Assembly: GCF_901709675.1 (NCBI RefSeq) | Contig: NC_051094.1 | Coordinates: 620,001-684,000, forward strand | Origin: Syngnathus acus | Lineage: Eukaryota; Chordata; Actinopteri; Syngnathiformes; Syngnathidae | Direction of reading: 5' to 3' | DNA: 64,000 bases | In this document: positions 36,137 to 48,758 of the stretch, one piece after another | Layout of the letters: the number at the start of each line of letters is the position of its first letter | How positions within the stretch are numbered: position 1 is the first letter of the stretch | The notes under the pieces: generated by a model | The model's input: only the letters and a program-made list of their open reading frames with translations | Databases searched by the model: none | Told to the model about the DNA's origin: nothing | Translations under genes and position numbers: made by a program

Positions 36137-39100
36137 TCACACGCGGGGGGAGTATTTGGGGTTACTTGGCACCTCGGTGAAAGATTTCAGCTCGTAAGGG
36201 ATCCCCGTGTCCACTTCCACGGGCTTGCGGGAGAATAGCAGCCGGATATCGTTGTGCAAGTAGATCTTCCCAGATTTGGAGCTGTGGAATCTAAAAAAAA
36301 AAAAACCTTTTGTATTAAGAGATTTACAATCCAAATGATGGGATGGAATTGAATTGAACAATGTGTCCATTTTTTTAAGGTGAACGCTCCACTCCTACCT
36401 GAGATGTATCAGGTAGCAGAGAATCTTCCTGCAGTCTAGCGGCACGCTCCCTGCCGAGCCCTGTTTCTTCCCGTCTCCGTCCTCCTCGACGGGCATCAGG
36501 AAGATGCGATGGCGCAGGAAGGTCATGTGATTGGTAGGCATGTCGTCAAAGTTGTACGTCACCAGGAACATCTTTACCACAGTTTTGTTGGGATTAAATA
36601 AGGTCTGGAGGGGAGGGAAGATAATCACACAGCGGGTTCAGGTTTTAGGCTTCGACCTAATTCTGCTGAAGTTAACTGTCCAATAAAACACAACACAAAG
36701 AGAAACGCATGCTGTGCTTTGAAAACAACCACACTGCCTTGCCTTAGAATAGGTTGGCTTCATGCTAACCAAAAATGCAAACTGCCATCAAGGCGTTAAG
36801 AAATAGCATCAAGTGGCGGTTGTTATCGCGCTTGAAGCAATGGCTATTTGAACAAAATAGGTGCAGCAGATCATGTGGACAGACAATTTAACAATACTCA
36901 TGGACATATATATATAAATATACACACAACGAGACAACTAACATGAATGACTGCATCCCACTGAGTCACAGTGGTAGTAAAAGTCTTTGTTAGTGTTAGC
37001 ATGACTATTATACTGCCCCCTGATGGCCAAGGAACTTAATTAATCATAATGCACAAGCTGCTAACTGACCCAAAAAAAAAAAATCGCATAGTTGGAAATC
37101 ACTGATCTAGGTCCATTCATTCAAGTACTTGAAATTGTTTTTTTTCATGTGTTTTGTGTGGATAAAGATCTTACCACTTGAATGGTCCCTGCTTTGGGTA
37201 TGCTGTAGCCTTTCTTTCCAAGCTTCTCCAGGGATATCAAACCCTGTGACACACAACCAGCGAGCCCATCGATCATTGTGACACACAAAAACAATTTAGC
37301 ATTCATTTTCCGCAACGCTTCGGACTCCTTTTGCTACGAGGAGTGACATGCAAATTGTACACAGAAGGCCCCGGGCCAAGATTGCAAGGCAGAACATCGC
37401 AACTGTAGGGCAAACATGTTCAGCACATGTCCCACTGTGCGGCACTACGCAGATATTTTAGCTGCCAACATCAGCATGTGTCCACAGGCTCCAGACTGCC
37501 CCGAAATGGTGAAATTTGAGACAGAGCAAGTAAATCTATCATCTACTCGCACATGTGCAATCAGTAAATTTGCTCCTTTACAAATTTGTTTATTTATTTT
37601 TGTTGATGCCAAACTTTTGCGCCATTTGTCATTAATATAGTTAAAAGGAGTAGAATGTGTGTTTATGGTAAACAAATCCAGTTTTCCTCAAACTAATAAA
37701 CCTAATTTACCATCTTAGAACCAACATCAGTTGGCAAAAAATAGACTGGGTAAAATACTTTTTCCAAATAAACGAGTCTGCTGCCATCTAGTGGTCTAAA
37801 ATACAATTACACAAACACGCCGAAGGGAAAAACAAAAAGTAGTGTGCTGCCATCTAGTGGTCTAAAATAAAATTACACCAAAAAAAACAGAACAAATAAA
37901 AGTAACAGAGGCTGTGGGCTTCTAATTCCAAAGATCTATCCTAGGAACAGATAAAAGCTTAAAGAATCATCTCGCATGATCTCACCTAATTCTTTTTCTT
38001 ATGCGATAAATAAGAGCACACAAGGAACACACTTAACCACTGACCAGGAAGGGCGAGGGGGCGCTGTGCTCGGAGATGTCGTAGTACGTAACCTGCACGG
38101 GCAACGTGACGTGCTGCGGGCAGTAGGAGCCGCTGGCGCCGATCTCCGCCGTGAAGCCTTCGATGCGGCCCGATGGCGAGAAGCGTCCCTTTAGCATTGA
38201 CTCCTAGACAAGAGAAGGAACGTGGTCACAGCCGCCGTGACCTTATCAAAGGCTCCGATTTTTTTTTCTTCTTCTTCTTAATACCTCAAAGTTTCCTAAA
38301 AGTGATCTGCTGATGGAAGAAGAGGGCCAGCTGGAACGGGCCAAGGTTCTGCTGTCCGCATGTCGACCGCTGCGTAACTGGCGGCTGAAAACGAGCACAC
38401 AAACACTAAGTAGCGGCGCAAACAATCTCCACTTCACTCCTATTCAATTGCTGGCTCTCAATGAGTTTGTACATTTGCGCGGACTGACCTTTTTACACGC
38501 GGACTGCTTTTCAGTCGTCTCCCTGACCTCGTACAGTCTGTGGCACACTAAAAGCAAAAATGGTTACAGTTTTGGTAATTGTTGCAATCGTTGTGTGACT
38601 GCTCGAAAGATCAATAAAAAAATTTAAAAAATTGTCTGTTACTCAGGCAATTCAACTCAACACAAACTGACCAAATTGGGCTCTTTTTGGAAAATATACA
38701 TTTGAAAGAAACGGGTGTATTGCATCAACCTTCCTAATATACTGGATGTACATCACAGATGTCAAATTCACAGGACACTGTAGATTTGGCTAGCTGTTAG
38801 CCGGCCGGCTAAACCGTTAGTCACTTTGTGCGTTGAGTGAGAGTCGCCAATGTTCTTCACTGTTTTGTTACAGTTAGTTCAATAAAGATTTGAACCATTT
38901 TCTAATTCGCACCTTAATTCAGCTATCTTAATTTGGCTAACTTAACCGTAGACGTGCGCTTGTGTTACTGAAGCCTGCTGCTATACTTTGGCAATCGGTA
39001 CATTGCACTTTGGCTTCCTATATGCACTTTGTTCCTGGCTCAGTCCGCTTGGAAAAAATAATCACAGCAAAAATCTCATGACAGAGTCCAAAATGCAATA

Positions 39101-41212
39101 TAAATACAATAAAAAATAAATCGATATATATATAGCAATGCAGCAAAGCAACAAAAAGTGCGAGAGGGATGAGCGTAATTGACTGTTCCATTTGTCTCTG
39201 CTGTACTTCATTTAGTAGAAAGAGGACTATCGAATCTCAGTGTACCTCATGTGAACAGAAGCTTGTCCATGCAAAGTTAACAACGTTATCCTGTGCCAGT
39301 ACCTTGTAACAGTCATTGAGCTCTCTTCCTGACTGGCCGCGTAACATTAACAAAGGCTTACCACAAGGCCATTCATCGTTAAGGTCACCCGCTCGTCAGG
39401 TGACCCCGCCCCTGGCCAGCCGTCGGCTCCTTCTCCTCCCGATGGCCGCTCTTTGTCATCGTGGCCTCGTCACTTCGTTTCGCCAGCGCATCGTGAGTAT
39501 TCAAAGTCAAAGATCCAAACGGCCGACGATGACGACGACGACGATGTCATCACTTTTAACCTATCTGCAGGCAGCTTTGCCCCTGGCCTTTACTTCTAGA
39601 AGTCTATTGTCATCCCATCACCCCACTAGCCGCAGCCTCCATTCAAAGCTCTTTCTGGTCTTCCTTGTGTTCACTTCCAGAACTGTTGCGCGAGAGGATG
39701 CATGTGCACGTGCCATTGTTTGTCTTTCTGTACGCCCACTCGAGCCGGAACAATGATCGCCCAACATGCCGCCGTTCGGCTTCGTTCTGGAGATACTCGT
39801 GTTGTTCCGGACAGGCGTGGTAATCTTTCACGTTTGCTTATTGTCCCCCCCCCCCCCCCTAGAAAATACAATAAAATAATTAATGGACTAAATTCATTTA
39901 AAATCACCTGGCCTCTGGGCCTCGAGTTTGACGCCTGTGATATAAAGTTCTACTCGATTAAAAGTGACCTCTCAGATAAGAAACGGAATGACAGATATTT
40001 CCATTTGATGGAAAATATAGAAATTCCAAATCCCGCCTCTAGCAAAACGTGCGTGTCGGAGTGTCCGCTGACCTTAGAAGGAAGAAGGTGGTTCCAGTAC
40101 GGGGCAGCTTTAGCGTCAGTGCTACGGCACGATCCCAGCCCCGGAGCCAGCAAGGAAAGCCTGCTCCTCTTGGAGGTGGACGGGCCCTCGTCCTCCGAGC
40201 ACGACTCGGCCGTTTCGCTGGGCGACAGCAACCTCTTCTTGGCCGGCCAGTGGCCCGCCGCTGACAAACGGTGTCCGTTGGCGCCGGGGGTCTTTTCCCA
40301 CGAAGCCAGCAGCCCGTTTGAGGAAGAAGCAGCAGTCTGGGTGGCACTCCTCTCAGGTGGGGAAGATTCCAGCCCCACGTCCCATTGCGTGGCCTCTCCT
40401 GGTTCTTGGAGTTCTGTGTGGTGCGGGGGAGAGAAGGGGCCCGGGGGGCTGGCGGGACTGGCGGGCTCGTATGCGGGCGTGTCGTACAAATGAGGGCTGG
40501 GCTGGCCTCCGGCCGCGCCATTGCCACAACTCTCATTTGCGGGGCTTCCGACGGAATAAGCGGGTGCGCGCCCGCCCCCGTTTGGCGCTTCGGGTCTGGC
40601 TGAGCTTCCCAGAGAAGGGTCGCACATTGGGGGGGATTTTGGCGAGAGGGGAGAGAACACGTCGGGAACGGGCCTGTCGTGATTGTGCTGAGCCGGACGA
40701 CGGGAGGGGTTGTGGCTCGGGGACAGCGGGGGGGATCTGGGCAACCCCCCGCCCTCAGAGTCTCTGTGCTCCGTTTGTGCGCAAGAATAGAGCGAACCAC
40801 AACCACCGGAGCTCTTCACTAGCCCCATCAACACCGCTGGCATCGGAGCCGGCCCACACAGCACTCCTCCCTCGAGTCCATCGATGTCAGGGCAATCCGC
40901 CACATGGGGGCGCTTGTGAGTCAACGGAGGCTCCTCCAGCCCTCTTTTCACGCCCAAACGAACAGGCCTGGGTTGGCTATCACTGTGGGACTCAGTGGAG
41001 GTAGCAAAACCACCTAACTGTGAGAAAATGGAGAGTTGATAGACCTTTTGATGGCGCAAATCCTCTTGGTCAAAGTGCCGGGCAGCCCCCGGTCTGACGG
41101 CGGCAGAGTCCGGGCCCAGTGCAGGTGCCGTGGGAGGAGGCAGGTCCCCCTCCTGGGCTGGAAGCTCCAGTTGAGCTTTTTTGTGAGAAAGCTCCACATG
41201 AATGTGCCGCAT
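36137..41212 (-). CDS. atosb: Atos homolog B (FAM214B), seven coding exons
   Basis: Model, minus strand: join(36137..36290, 36399..36604, 37175..37243, 38045..38203, 38285..38384, 38489..38547, 40073..41212), 628 residues; human FAM214B has 538. It starts MRHIHVELSHKK, like the family. The large first exon (380 residues) is Pro/Ser-rich and disordered, ending AAPYWNHLLPSK. The 59-base exon 2 (TDCTRSGRRLK) was found by phase and supplies the expected GRRLK block. The conserved part then follows: SLLGNFE|ESMLKGRF, GFTAEIGASGSYCPQHVTLP, KGYSIPKAGTIQVTLFNPNK, FLRHRIFLMPV, HSSKSGKIYLHNDIRLLFSR and a C-terminal SNPKYSPRV. This covers the DUF4210 and chromosome-segregation-type domains of Atos proteins, which act as nuclear transcriptional co-regulators. 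The extra length is all in the disordered region. Further 5' untranslated exons probably lie to the right. Confidence 0.95.
36845..37030 (+). repeat. Dispersed repeat copy in an atosb intron, partner at 6309-6401
   Basis: It shares TATTTGAACA, GCAGCAGATC, ACAATTTAACAATACT and the TATACTGCC end with the copy at 6309-6401. It carries about 110 extra bases containing a TATATA stretch between the last two blocks. Confidence 0.6.
37780..37877. repeat. Direct repeat with CTGCCATCTAGTGGTC core
   Basis: Two copies of about 33 bases (37780-37812 and 37845-37877), spaced 65 bases apart, with a core of GCTGCCATCTAGTGGTCTAA. This core is a frequent tail motif of fish retroposons. It lies in the atosb intron between 37243 and 38045. 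Confidence 0.85.
39442..39660 (+). other. Plus-strand exon-like segments inside atosb intron 1
   Basis: An ATG at 39442 opens 17 codons (MAALCHRGLVTSFRQRI, like a mitochondrial leader) that stop exactly at a strong donor GTGAGT (39493). An acceptor CTATCTGCAG ends at 39570, and the frame continues in phase as AALPLAFTSRSLLSS and beyond. No further exon is seen to the right. It may be an orphan first exon, a remnant or chance in GC-rich DNA. Confidence 0.25.
39905..39937 (-). mobile_element. Fragment of the hAT family seen at 20284-20612
   Basis: On the minus strand it reads CAGGCGTCAAACTCGAGGCC, a terminus of the same CAGGGGTGTCAAA family. No matching second end is found nearby, so it is a solitary or truncated piece next to a poly-C run in atosb intron 1. 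Confidence 0.55.
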
Positions 41213-44027
41213 GATTGCCTAGCTTGCAAGATGACAGAAGGGTCCTCCCTCGCAAGCCAGGAAAGGAGGTTCCACAGAACTGGGAACTCCTACACTTCCT
41301 GTTTGGTGACTGTCACCCAGCGTGAATCAGCGAGATGAGTCGCACAGCCCCTGAAGAAAATGGCATAAATATTAAAGCAAAGCATTATTCTGGGAATGAT
41401 CTCAAAGCTTGGCCTTCAAAAGAAGAGCACAATACAGGACGTGATGATGCAAGCTGCATAGATTTTGCTAACGAAACAGCCATCATTGTTATTTTGCATA
41501 TACGTCGTTGTTTTTCATTTTAGATTAAAATAGTATCAACGGTAGTAATATCGACTCAAATAGTATCGATATATTTGGGGGCTCAAGTGATTGGATTTAG
41601 AGTACATTGGCTCCTCTCAAAGTTCAACTCACCTCTGTGCCTGTCCTTCTGTAATTGGGCCGACGCAGACACACAGCATCTGGAAGTTGTGTCTGTCCGG
41701 GAAAGAAAAGGCTCTACAAAAGCAACATGTCTACCACCAAAGCATCTGCCAAGGGAAGACATTTCCAAGTTTAGAAATGAGTCTACAGGAGAAGAAGCAG
41801 AAGCAGAAGCATCGACCGCAACAAATGCCTTGCCACCAAACAGTGCACATTTCTTTCCGGATGTTTCTCAATCATCTCGACTTGCGCACCTACCAAAGTG
41901 ACACGTCAGTGTTGTGTCAGGCTCCCGAGCGAAGGTCCTTCTGAACCAGAGGTGACTCTAGTGGGACTCCATCTGTGATTGGCCGACAGCCACACGCGGC
42001 CGCCTTTGTCACCTGGGCGTGCTTTGCAGAAGAACTCTGACATCATGACGGGGTCATAACACCCGGAATACCTGAAGACACAAAAAGCACCAACGTAGAA
42101 ATGATCATATTTTGCTTGGTCAGATTACATTTCAACTGCTGCATTAGAATGTTCCAAAACAAGAAGAGCATCTGATGAAAAGTGATCTGTGCTGCTAAAG
42201 GGAGATAGAAGCCTAGCGAGGCATGCCTGACCCACTTGGACCAGAACTTGGGAATGTACTGGGGGGATGTCGCAGTGAAATGTTGCCCTGGCAACAAGTA
42301 GCCCAAGGATAACGGTTCCTTTGTACTTGCCCACAAAGAGGAAGAAGAAAAGCAGAGGGAGTAGTGGAGGTGTTGGAGGGGGGCATTTGGGACCAGGACT
42401 GGGACTTTGTTTTGGAAAGATGCTGTGCCAAGAAAATATTTACAAACGTGAGTAAAATAGCAACTGTCATGAATTTGGTATGTAGTCAAATATGTCAACA
42501 GACATTGTGGATGTCCAACCATCTTGATGGAAAAAAATGCCACAAAGATGAAAGATAGGAGCAATACAGAAGAAGTTAATAGATCCCAATTTGCTGTCAA
42601 AAGGTGTAAATGTGAATTCCTCAAAGGGATGAAAATGTCTGGCAAACATACAGTAGTAGCAGGTGAATCACCACGTTTTGTCACGTTCAAGGCGAGCGAT
42701 AGACAAGCAAGAGTATTTATAGTCGTCGGTCTGTGTCGGAGCTCATCGGAGCACCCAAAGGTTCGGTCGGTGCTGGGTCCCACTTGATTTCTGACCCTAT
42801 TTTAAACTTGATAAAGAAGCCACTTGGGCAGCTGTCGCCTTTTGGCCCGCCAGCTGAGAAGGAAACAAAACACCGGAGGCAAAATTGTCACTTGGTTCAA
42901 AACTCAAATTCTAAATAAAACTTGCATTATAGCCCCAGAAATGCAACGCTGATCGAATTGGACTCTTTGAATATGGGATGGGACATGAGCTAGAAAACAC
43001 TATCTGGCAGACTTATTGTTAATAAGTCACACGGGTGGTGGCTCACTTTGTTTTTTGGCAACCGCAAAGGAAGGGGAAGCACAATAGGAGTGGTTGAAAA
43101 TGGAGTGAATTATGACTGAAATAAAAAAATTAAAAAACAGTTGACGCAGAAACGACTGAAAAAAATCCCAACGCTCTGCTTCTCATGAGGAATCAAGGCT
43201 ACAAAACCAAAAGGTGGTCATTTCACAATTATATGATTGGAAGAGCCACCTTGGGGATTTGGACAAGAGGACTTGACGCACTCCCTAGAAATACTTTTTA
43301 GACCCATGAGATAAAACGCCGACCAGTGCAGATGTTTTGGTTGATTGTGGCAAAAAAAAGGCTTTCCGGTAGAGAAACTTGATTTTAGCAGCTATGCTAA
43401 GTGACCAGGAAGATGTATGGAGGAGAGGAGTGGGTCAAAGGTCACAGTCATTTTTTGTTACATCCCTACTAAACAAACACACTTTGACTGGAGTCCCACC
43501 ATTTTGTTTTTTGGGTGTCCTCACTGCACAGTTTCACCAAGCGGAGGTGTGATTGCATCAGTAGGGCAAGTCCACAGTCAGCTTCCCAAATAGATCTTTA
43601 ACTTGCGCATACCTTTAAACGTAACACGAGAGGAGACTGTTGTCTGAGTTTAGCCATCGAGCCGGCGATTAGATTGCAGGAACCGTGTACGGTTTGGAAA
43701 TCTGACGTCACCTCGTGGACAAGGGGATGGAATGACAGCTGGCTGCGCGTGTTTATGGATGAAAAAGAAAGGAGCGAGAGTGACTGAAAACTTGTCAAGC
43801 TCTGAGGGACGCGGCGGCGGCGGCGGCGACCCACATGCAAACAAAAGCTGGCCGGCCGGCGAAACTGGCTCAGTGAGGAAATAGTTGCCGAGAAGGCCAT
43901 TTGACCCGGCCGGCTCAGTCCCTGTCTGTCGTGTGGCCATTTTAGGAGAGTCGAGCGAGCTACATGATGCCAATTAACAGGCTGCCAGTTTAGCAATGTT
44001 GACGTCGGGAGAACTTGTGACGCTCAC

Positions 44028-44165
44028 CCTCGAAGTTTCTGGTCGGTTTCCTCTCTTTAGTGGGATGTGGCTGTATTCCAGGTCGTCTTGTCCCTCTTGG
44101 CTCAACTTCCTCCACAAGTGTTGAGAGTCGCCTTGCTTGCTTGTTTTGAGCCTTGGTTTTCCTCC
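44028..44165 (-). other. Candidate exon B, open frame, multiple of three
   Basis: 138 bases between acceptor GTTACTCAG and donor GTGAGC. It reads GGKPRLKTSKQGDSQ ... EYSHIPLKRGNRPETSR without stop and contains a dibasic KR. It joins in phase to the candidate exon at 44871-45017. The protein is not recognised; it may instead be a non-coding exon of atosb. Confidence 0.3.
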
Positions 44166-44413
44166 CTGAGTAACACACACACACAAAACTTAAAGCCATC
44201 ATCAACAACTCTCAGCCCCCCCCCACACAGTCTCTCTCTCTCTCTCACCCCCCCTTGCCTCTGCCTTTCTCTCATTGGTGCCTCTGCGCACCATCTCGCG
44301 CACAAAAGCCCCCTCACATGCTTGGTCCTCTCGTCCTCACCCCCTCATCTCGTCCTTGCATACTGCCCTCAGCAGCTCCTTTAAAAGCGTCTCTCAGGAT
44401 TGCACTCTGACTG

Positions 44414-44514
44414 TTTCCTTCCTTCCTTCCTTCCTTCCTTCCTTCCTTCCTTCCTTCCTTCCTTCCTTCCTTCCTTCCTTCCTTCCTTCCTTCCTTCCTT
44501 CCTTCCTTCCTTCC
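44414..44514. repeat. (TTCC)n microsatellite
   Basis: About 25 uninterrupted TTCC copies, a polypyrimidine tract of 100 bases. The repeated Phe-Leu-Pro-Ser frame over it is an artefact. Confidence 0.98.
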
Positions 44515-44870
44515 TCTCAGCTGTTAGCAGAGCGAGGCCTGCTTTGCTCACTCAGCAAGAGAGGACATACGCAGACTATGGGGGGGGGGGGGGGGGGTTG
44601 GTGCTATGCTATCAGCTGATTGGCCAGAGAAAAGGTGGGCCAGCTCGAGTAGTCGGCATTCTGATAGGTCAGGTCGGGGGGGGGGGGGCACCTGAAGCTC
44701 CGCCCACCTGCTCATGCTTGTTTTATGTTAAAGTAGAAAAAGGGCACCCTTAAAGTGAACAACTACATGTAGTCTCCAATTGTTTATCCCCGTTCACACA
44801 GACAATCAAAATGAAAAAGGCAGTTTCGCGCAAATTCCACAATCAATACTTTCTCCCCTCCATGACATAC

Positions 44871-45017
44871 GTGAGTTTCGCATGTGAGGTGCACGGCGCC
44901 TGCCTCCGTCCGGCGTGTACCAGCTGAGAGCTTATCTGCTGCGGCAAAGGAGAAAGTTGAGCAGCTGAGCACCAGGAGCAGCGTGCAGGCAGGGGACGTA
45001 CGTGCGCATTGTGCCAT
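44871..45017 (-). other. Candidate exon A with signal-peptide-like start
   Basis: An ATG at 45017 opens a frame whose residues 10-27 are a hydrophobic core typical of a secretory signal (TLLLVLSCSTFSFAAA). It ends at the donor CTCAC|GTATGT after 49 codons. If spliced to 44028-44165 the frame stays open. No closing exon with a stop codon could be assigned, so this is only a candidate. Confidence 0.3.
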
Positions 45018-48000
45018 CTGCGTGCTACGTTGTTGACGAGGCAAGAACTATTTCGAAGCAACCGCACGGCGCTGCCGGTGGGTGGAGATTAAGAAACAAA
45101 CATGCCCGAAGCTGTCATGAAAAGCAACGGCGCACCGCACGACTTTGTTACAGACGCAAACAGACATTGCCCGCTTGCGCTTTATCTTTATTTAGCAAAC
45201 TTGTGGATTGTTATCAGACGCGTGCTGGTGTTGACATGTGAGCCTGCGCAAGCTATTGATAGCGCCGTGCGACTGACAGACTTTTAACTCCCTTCATCGA
45301 CTCGCCTTCTCGTCCCGTTTCAACAATCTGCTTCGTTGGTCACGTGTACTGTCACTAAACTGCCTGGCCAAGAAAAGGAATTGCAATTTGTTGCATGAGA
45401 CACATTTGCATTTCCACCCACCAGCTCATATCTTGTGTCCTTTAAAGAGCACACGTTGCCATCCATCCATCCATATATGGTGAAAAGAGGCGCGTCATGT
45501 ACATGAAGCCAACCCCTCCCCTGCAGGCTGAGTGCAGCCGAGAAGTCAGCAAGCATTGAAAACAACACCGACATTCCATTGCAAGCATGTATGGAAGGCC
45601 CAGAGGGCGCATGGCAATTTGTTTTCATTTTCTTAGCATCGTTCTTTTTCTTAATAAAGATCATTTCATTGAAATTTAAGGCAGAATGACAAGCTCAGAC
45701 AAGGGGCGGAAGAAGCAAAGTCGAGGGAGGGTGTATGTGAAGAGGTTGGGAGGGGGTAGTTGCACTGGTTGCTTGTTGTTATAGTTGAAGAGGCATGGAC
45801 CTCCCGTTCACTTTTTAAGTGTATACAGGCATGTGTTCTTATTTATGAGCTTAAAGGTTGGGAGTGTTTGCATGTTGAAGCAGCCAAAGGCATCCGGTCG
45901 ACTGCAGGAACTCTGCAATGTTTGGACCTTTCCACGACTAATGAATCAGAAGCAATTTGGTTTTACGGTCAACTATGTAGAAATAGCTCTCAAATGTAAG
46001 ATTAGGTGTCATTATCTTGACAGAGCCAGCGCTAGTGTAGCATCAATATTGTTACGTCATAGCGTTAGCAATATGTTTGGGTACAATGCTCAATTGTTTT
46101 GGAGTGATACCCCCACAAGTTCAATTCCAGGTTGTGCCCCACCCACACTGTTTTGTTTTTCATATTCTTGAGTCCTCTGTCACAGTTGGGTGATTTGAAG
46201 TCTCTGTGGCATGTTTGAGCAGCTGGGTGTGGATGCAGAAGCTCACAAAGTGGGAACCACACAGGTTTACGTAGCATTAGCATGGATTGTATTGTCCCAG
46301 AAAATGGCCGTGTCGCGTCCCCGGCTGAATCTTTAAGTGCTTTTATTTCTCGTGCTGAACACAGCAAAGATTCTACATGTAACAAAAAAAACAACATCGC
46401 GTGAAATGCCAGCCCAGTTAATAGACCTTTGACGTCGATATGAGTCAATGGCAGTGAATGAGTTCATCTACTCCCACCGCAAACGAGTGAAATTCGAAAG
46501 CCCTTAGTAAACAAACATGAAAACCAAAAGCTATTATTTGGACCACGCGCTTATAATTGGACTGTGGTGAAGGTCCTTTACAGCGAGCGGGCTTGCCCTT
46601 TCTCAACAAACAAACATTGGCAGTGCACACAGTTAAACAGTAGGCCCACCAGTGAGATCTAAAACAAGACTCATCAGTATTTTTGTCACCGCATCCACAT
46701 TGTTATTGTTTTTTTTTTTTAAACTGTTGTCAACTTCTTGTTTGATAGGAATGTTAAAAAGCGATGTCTTTATGCAAGTTGTCTGTCACTCATTAGTAAC
46801 CGATGAAGGGGGCTAGCTCGCTAGCTAGCTAGCCAAAGACGGGCCAAGTAATAAGTTCTTACACATCTTTATCATTCGTTAAACCATAACCTGGACAAGA
46901 ATAAGCGATGCCCACAGTTTGACCCGAAACAAATTAAATCCCATTATTCCTCGGAACAGATCCAGTTCCACAATGAAATTCTTCCACCCACAGGAGACAA
47001 ATAGTTCAAATACTTGCTCACATTACAAAAGAAATGTGAGGCAGAAAAAACAAGAGCGGAGAAGAAAAACAAACCCACATGACTGATATGCAGCAGTCAA
47101 GGGAGGAAACGCTGCGATAGGGAGGAAGGAGTGTGGCACCCAGAATTTTTAGTGACAGGCCGGCCCAGTTCAGAGGATGGAATGTTCCACGGAAAATATG
47201 CATAAAGGACAGAAAATAAAGCCGCCTCTTCACCCTTTTTAGGCCCTTAAATCTTCTGCCAACGTTTATTTGTGGCTCACTCACTAATCAAGTGTTTAAA
47301 AATGAACTTTCTTCAGTGGCGTGGACACGGACGGGTCACAGGGTGAGAAATGAGTCACATTCACCAGAAAAGTTGCGATAGAGTGTCAGTTGTTGTGTTG
47401 ACTCACTTCTCACAGAGATGGAGAATCAAGCGACTCCAGCTGGGTCTTGAGATACGAGTAAGCCCATTTGAAAGTCTTGCGAGATAAGAGTTGGCCCATT
47501 TGTTTTCTGCTTTCTCTTGCTAACGCAAACTTGAGATACAAGTGCTGTATGGTGGTGGCAGGTGAGAAGATAACGTTTGTAAATATTATTTCCAAACATG
47601 ATTATCACTCAAAACTGAAGGTTACGAAACAAAGAGAATTATTGATAAAACAACTTCATAGCCTCTGTAATCTGAATGCGAACAAACAATGGGAGACACA
47701 TGGGGGTGGGGGGAGGAGGGGAAGTGCAGGGAGAGGCCATGCAAGGGTTAATCCTGAGATCAGTGCAACACACAAAAACAACCACAGTCCTTAAGCAGCA
47801 CTTGGAAGATTTAATGTTGCTGGACTTGCAGCTTTGTTTTGTGCCTTGGAGCTACGAAAATGAACCGAGGACAAGTTAGCGAGAGCACATCTGGTCGCTC
47901 GTGTGACTGAAACTGGGTGTCTTAAAGCCATCAAGCCAACTATTCAATAAGAATTCACAGTACTGGACATTAAAAGGTACATTTATACAAACAGATAGTA

Positions 48001-48624
48001 CCCAAACCTTTTTCTAACTTACTGTTGCAAGAAAAAGAATACAAATGCGTTTTTTAAAGTCATGGTTATGTATGACAATCCATAATTGTCCGACGAAAAG
48101 ATTTGATTCAAAATGCAGATGTCCCTTGGTTGTTGTTCCCAAAAAATGCAAAGGAACCTGCCAAGAACTGATAAATAGCAGCAGTTCAGAGAGCAACGTC
48201 GCAGCCGAGTTGCTTCCAGAATCCAAATGGTGACGGACCGGCAAAGGACACAAATACAAACATTTATACAAAAATACACTAATACAGCGACTACAAATAA
48301 TGGCCGGAGATATTCCCTCAAGATAAACAAACAGCTTTGAGGCTGAGCTTTTCTTTTTTTTTTCGACGCAGAACTCACTTCACTTTGGCTTTAAGTGTGG
48401 AAAAGAAACCCGCATACACCAACACCGTTTGGTTTGGACAAGAGCTTTGGTTAGACCTTGTCGACAAAAGGATTCATTGAGCAATGGCAGGACTCATCTT
48501 AGTCTAAAGAAGAATTTTTTTCAGAGCATTTCATGTTGTCAAAAGGCGGTATTCTCATTCACGTTTCGTTTGTGCAATACGAATTCAACAGGCAAATTCC
48601 ACCTGTTTTGAAGCCACCTCGGGG

Positions 48625-48758
48625 GGCGGCCATTTTGAAAATGACATCAGTTGCCAGGTCACAGGTCACAACCAATCACAGCTCACCGTGATTGGTTGAA
48701 ACCAGAGCCCTGATAACTCTGATCTCATTTTCAGACAGTAAGTGGCAAAATGGCCGCC
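48625..48758. mobile_element. Palindromic MITE-like repeat
   Basis: It starts GGCGGCCATTTTG and ends with its exact inverse CAAAATGGCCGCC. Internal blocks AACCAATCAC and GTGATTGGTT face each other, so the whole 134 bp can fold as an imperfect hairpin. The pattern matches a very common palindromic fish repeat. Confidence 0.8.

Noticed and set aside
39442-39660. Resemblance of the plus-strand leader to succinate dehydrogenase subunit D
   Set aside because: Only a weak SSHH ... SLH pattern matches, and none of the conserved membrane exons of that gene follow.
40039-40806. 255-codon minus-strand frame and several plus-strand frames over 39.7-41.0 kb
   Set aside because: Shadows of the GC-rich first coding exon of atosb, which is the frame with family resemblance.
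42043-42783. 246-codon open frame on the minus strand
   Set aside because: It has no recognisable domain, its composition is hydrophobic and irregular, the plus strand is also open over part of it, and its left end overlaps a better splice-bounded segment. Treated as chance.
43598-43996. Overlapping minus-strand frames with Pro or Arg runs
   Set aside because: They come from a CGG repeat in a CG-rich, promoter-like patch. The two frames conflict and neither resembles a protein.
44275-44753. Phe-Leu-Pro-Ser repeat frames
   Set aside because: Products of the TTCC microsatellite and following poly-G runs.
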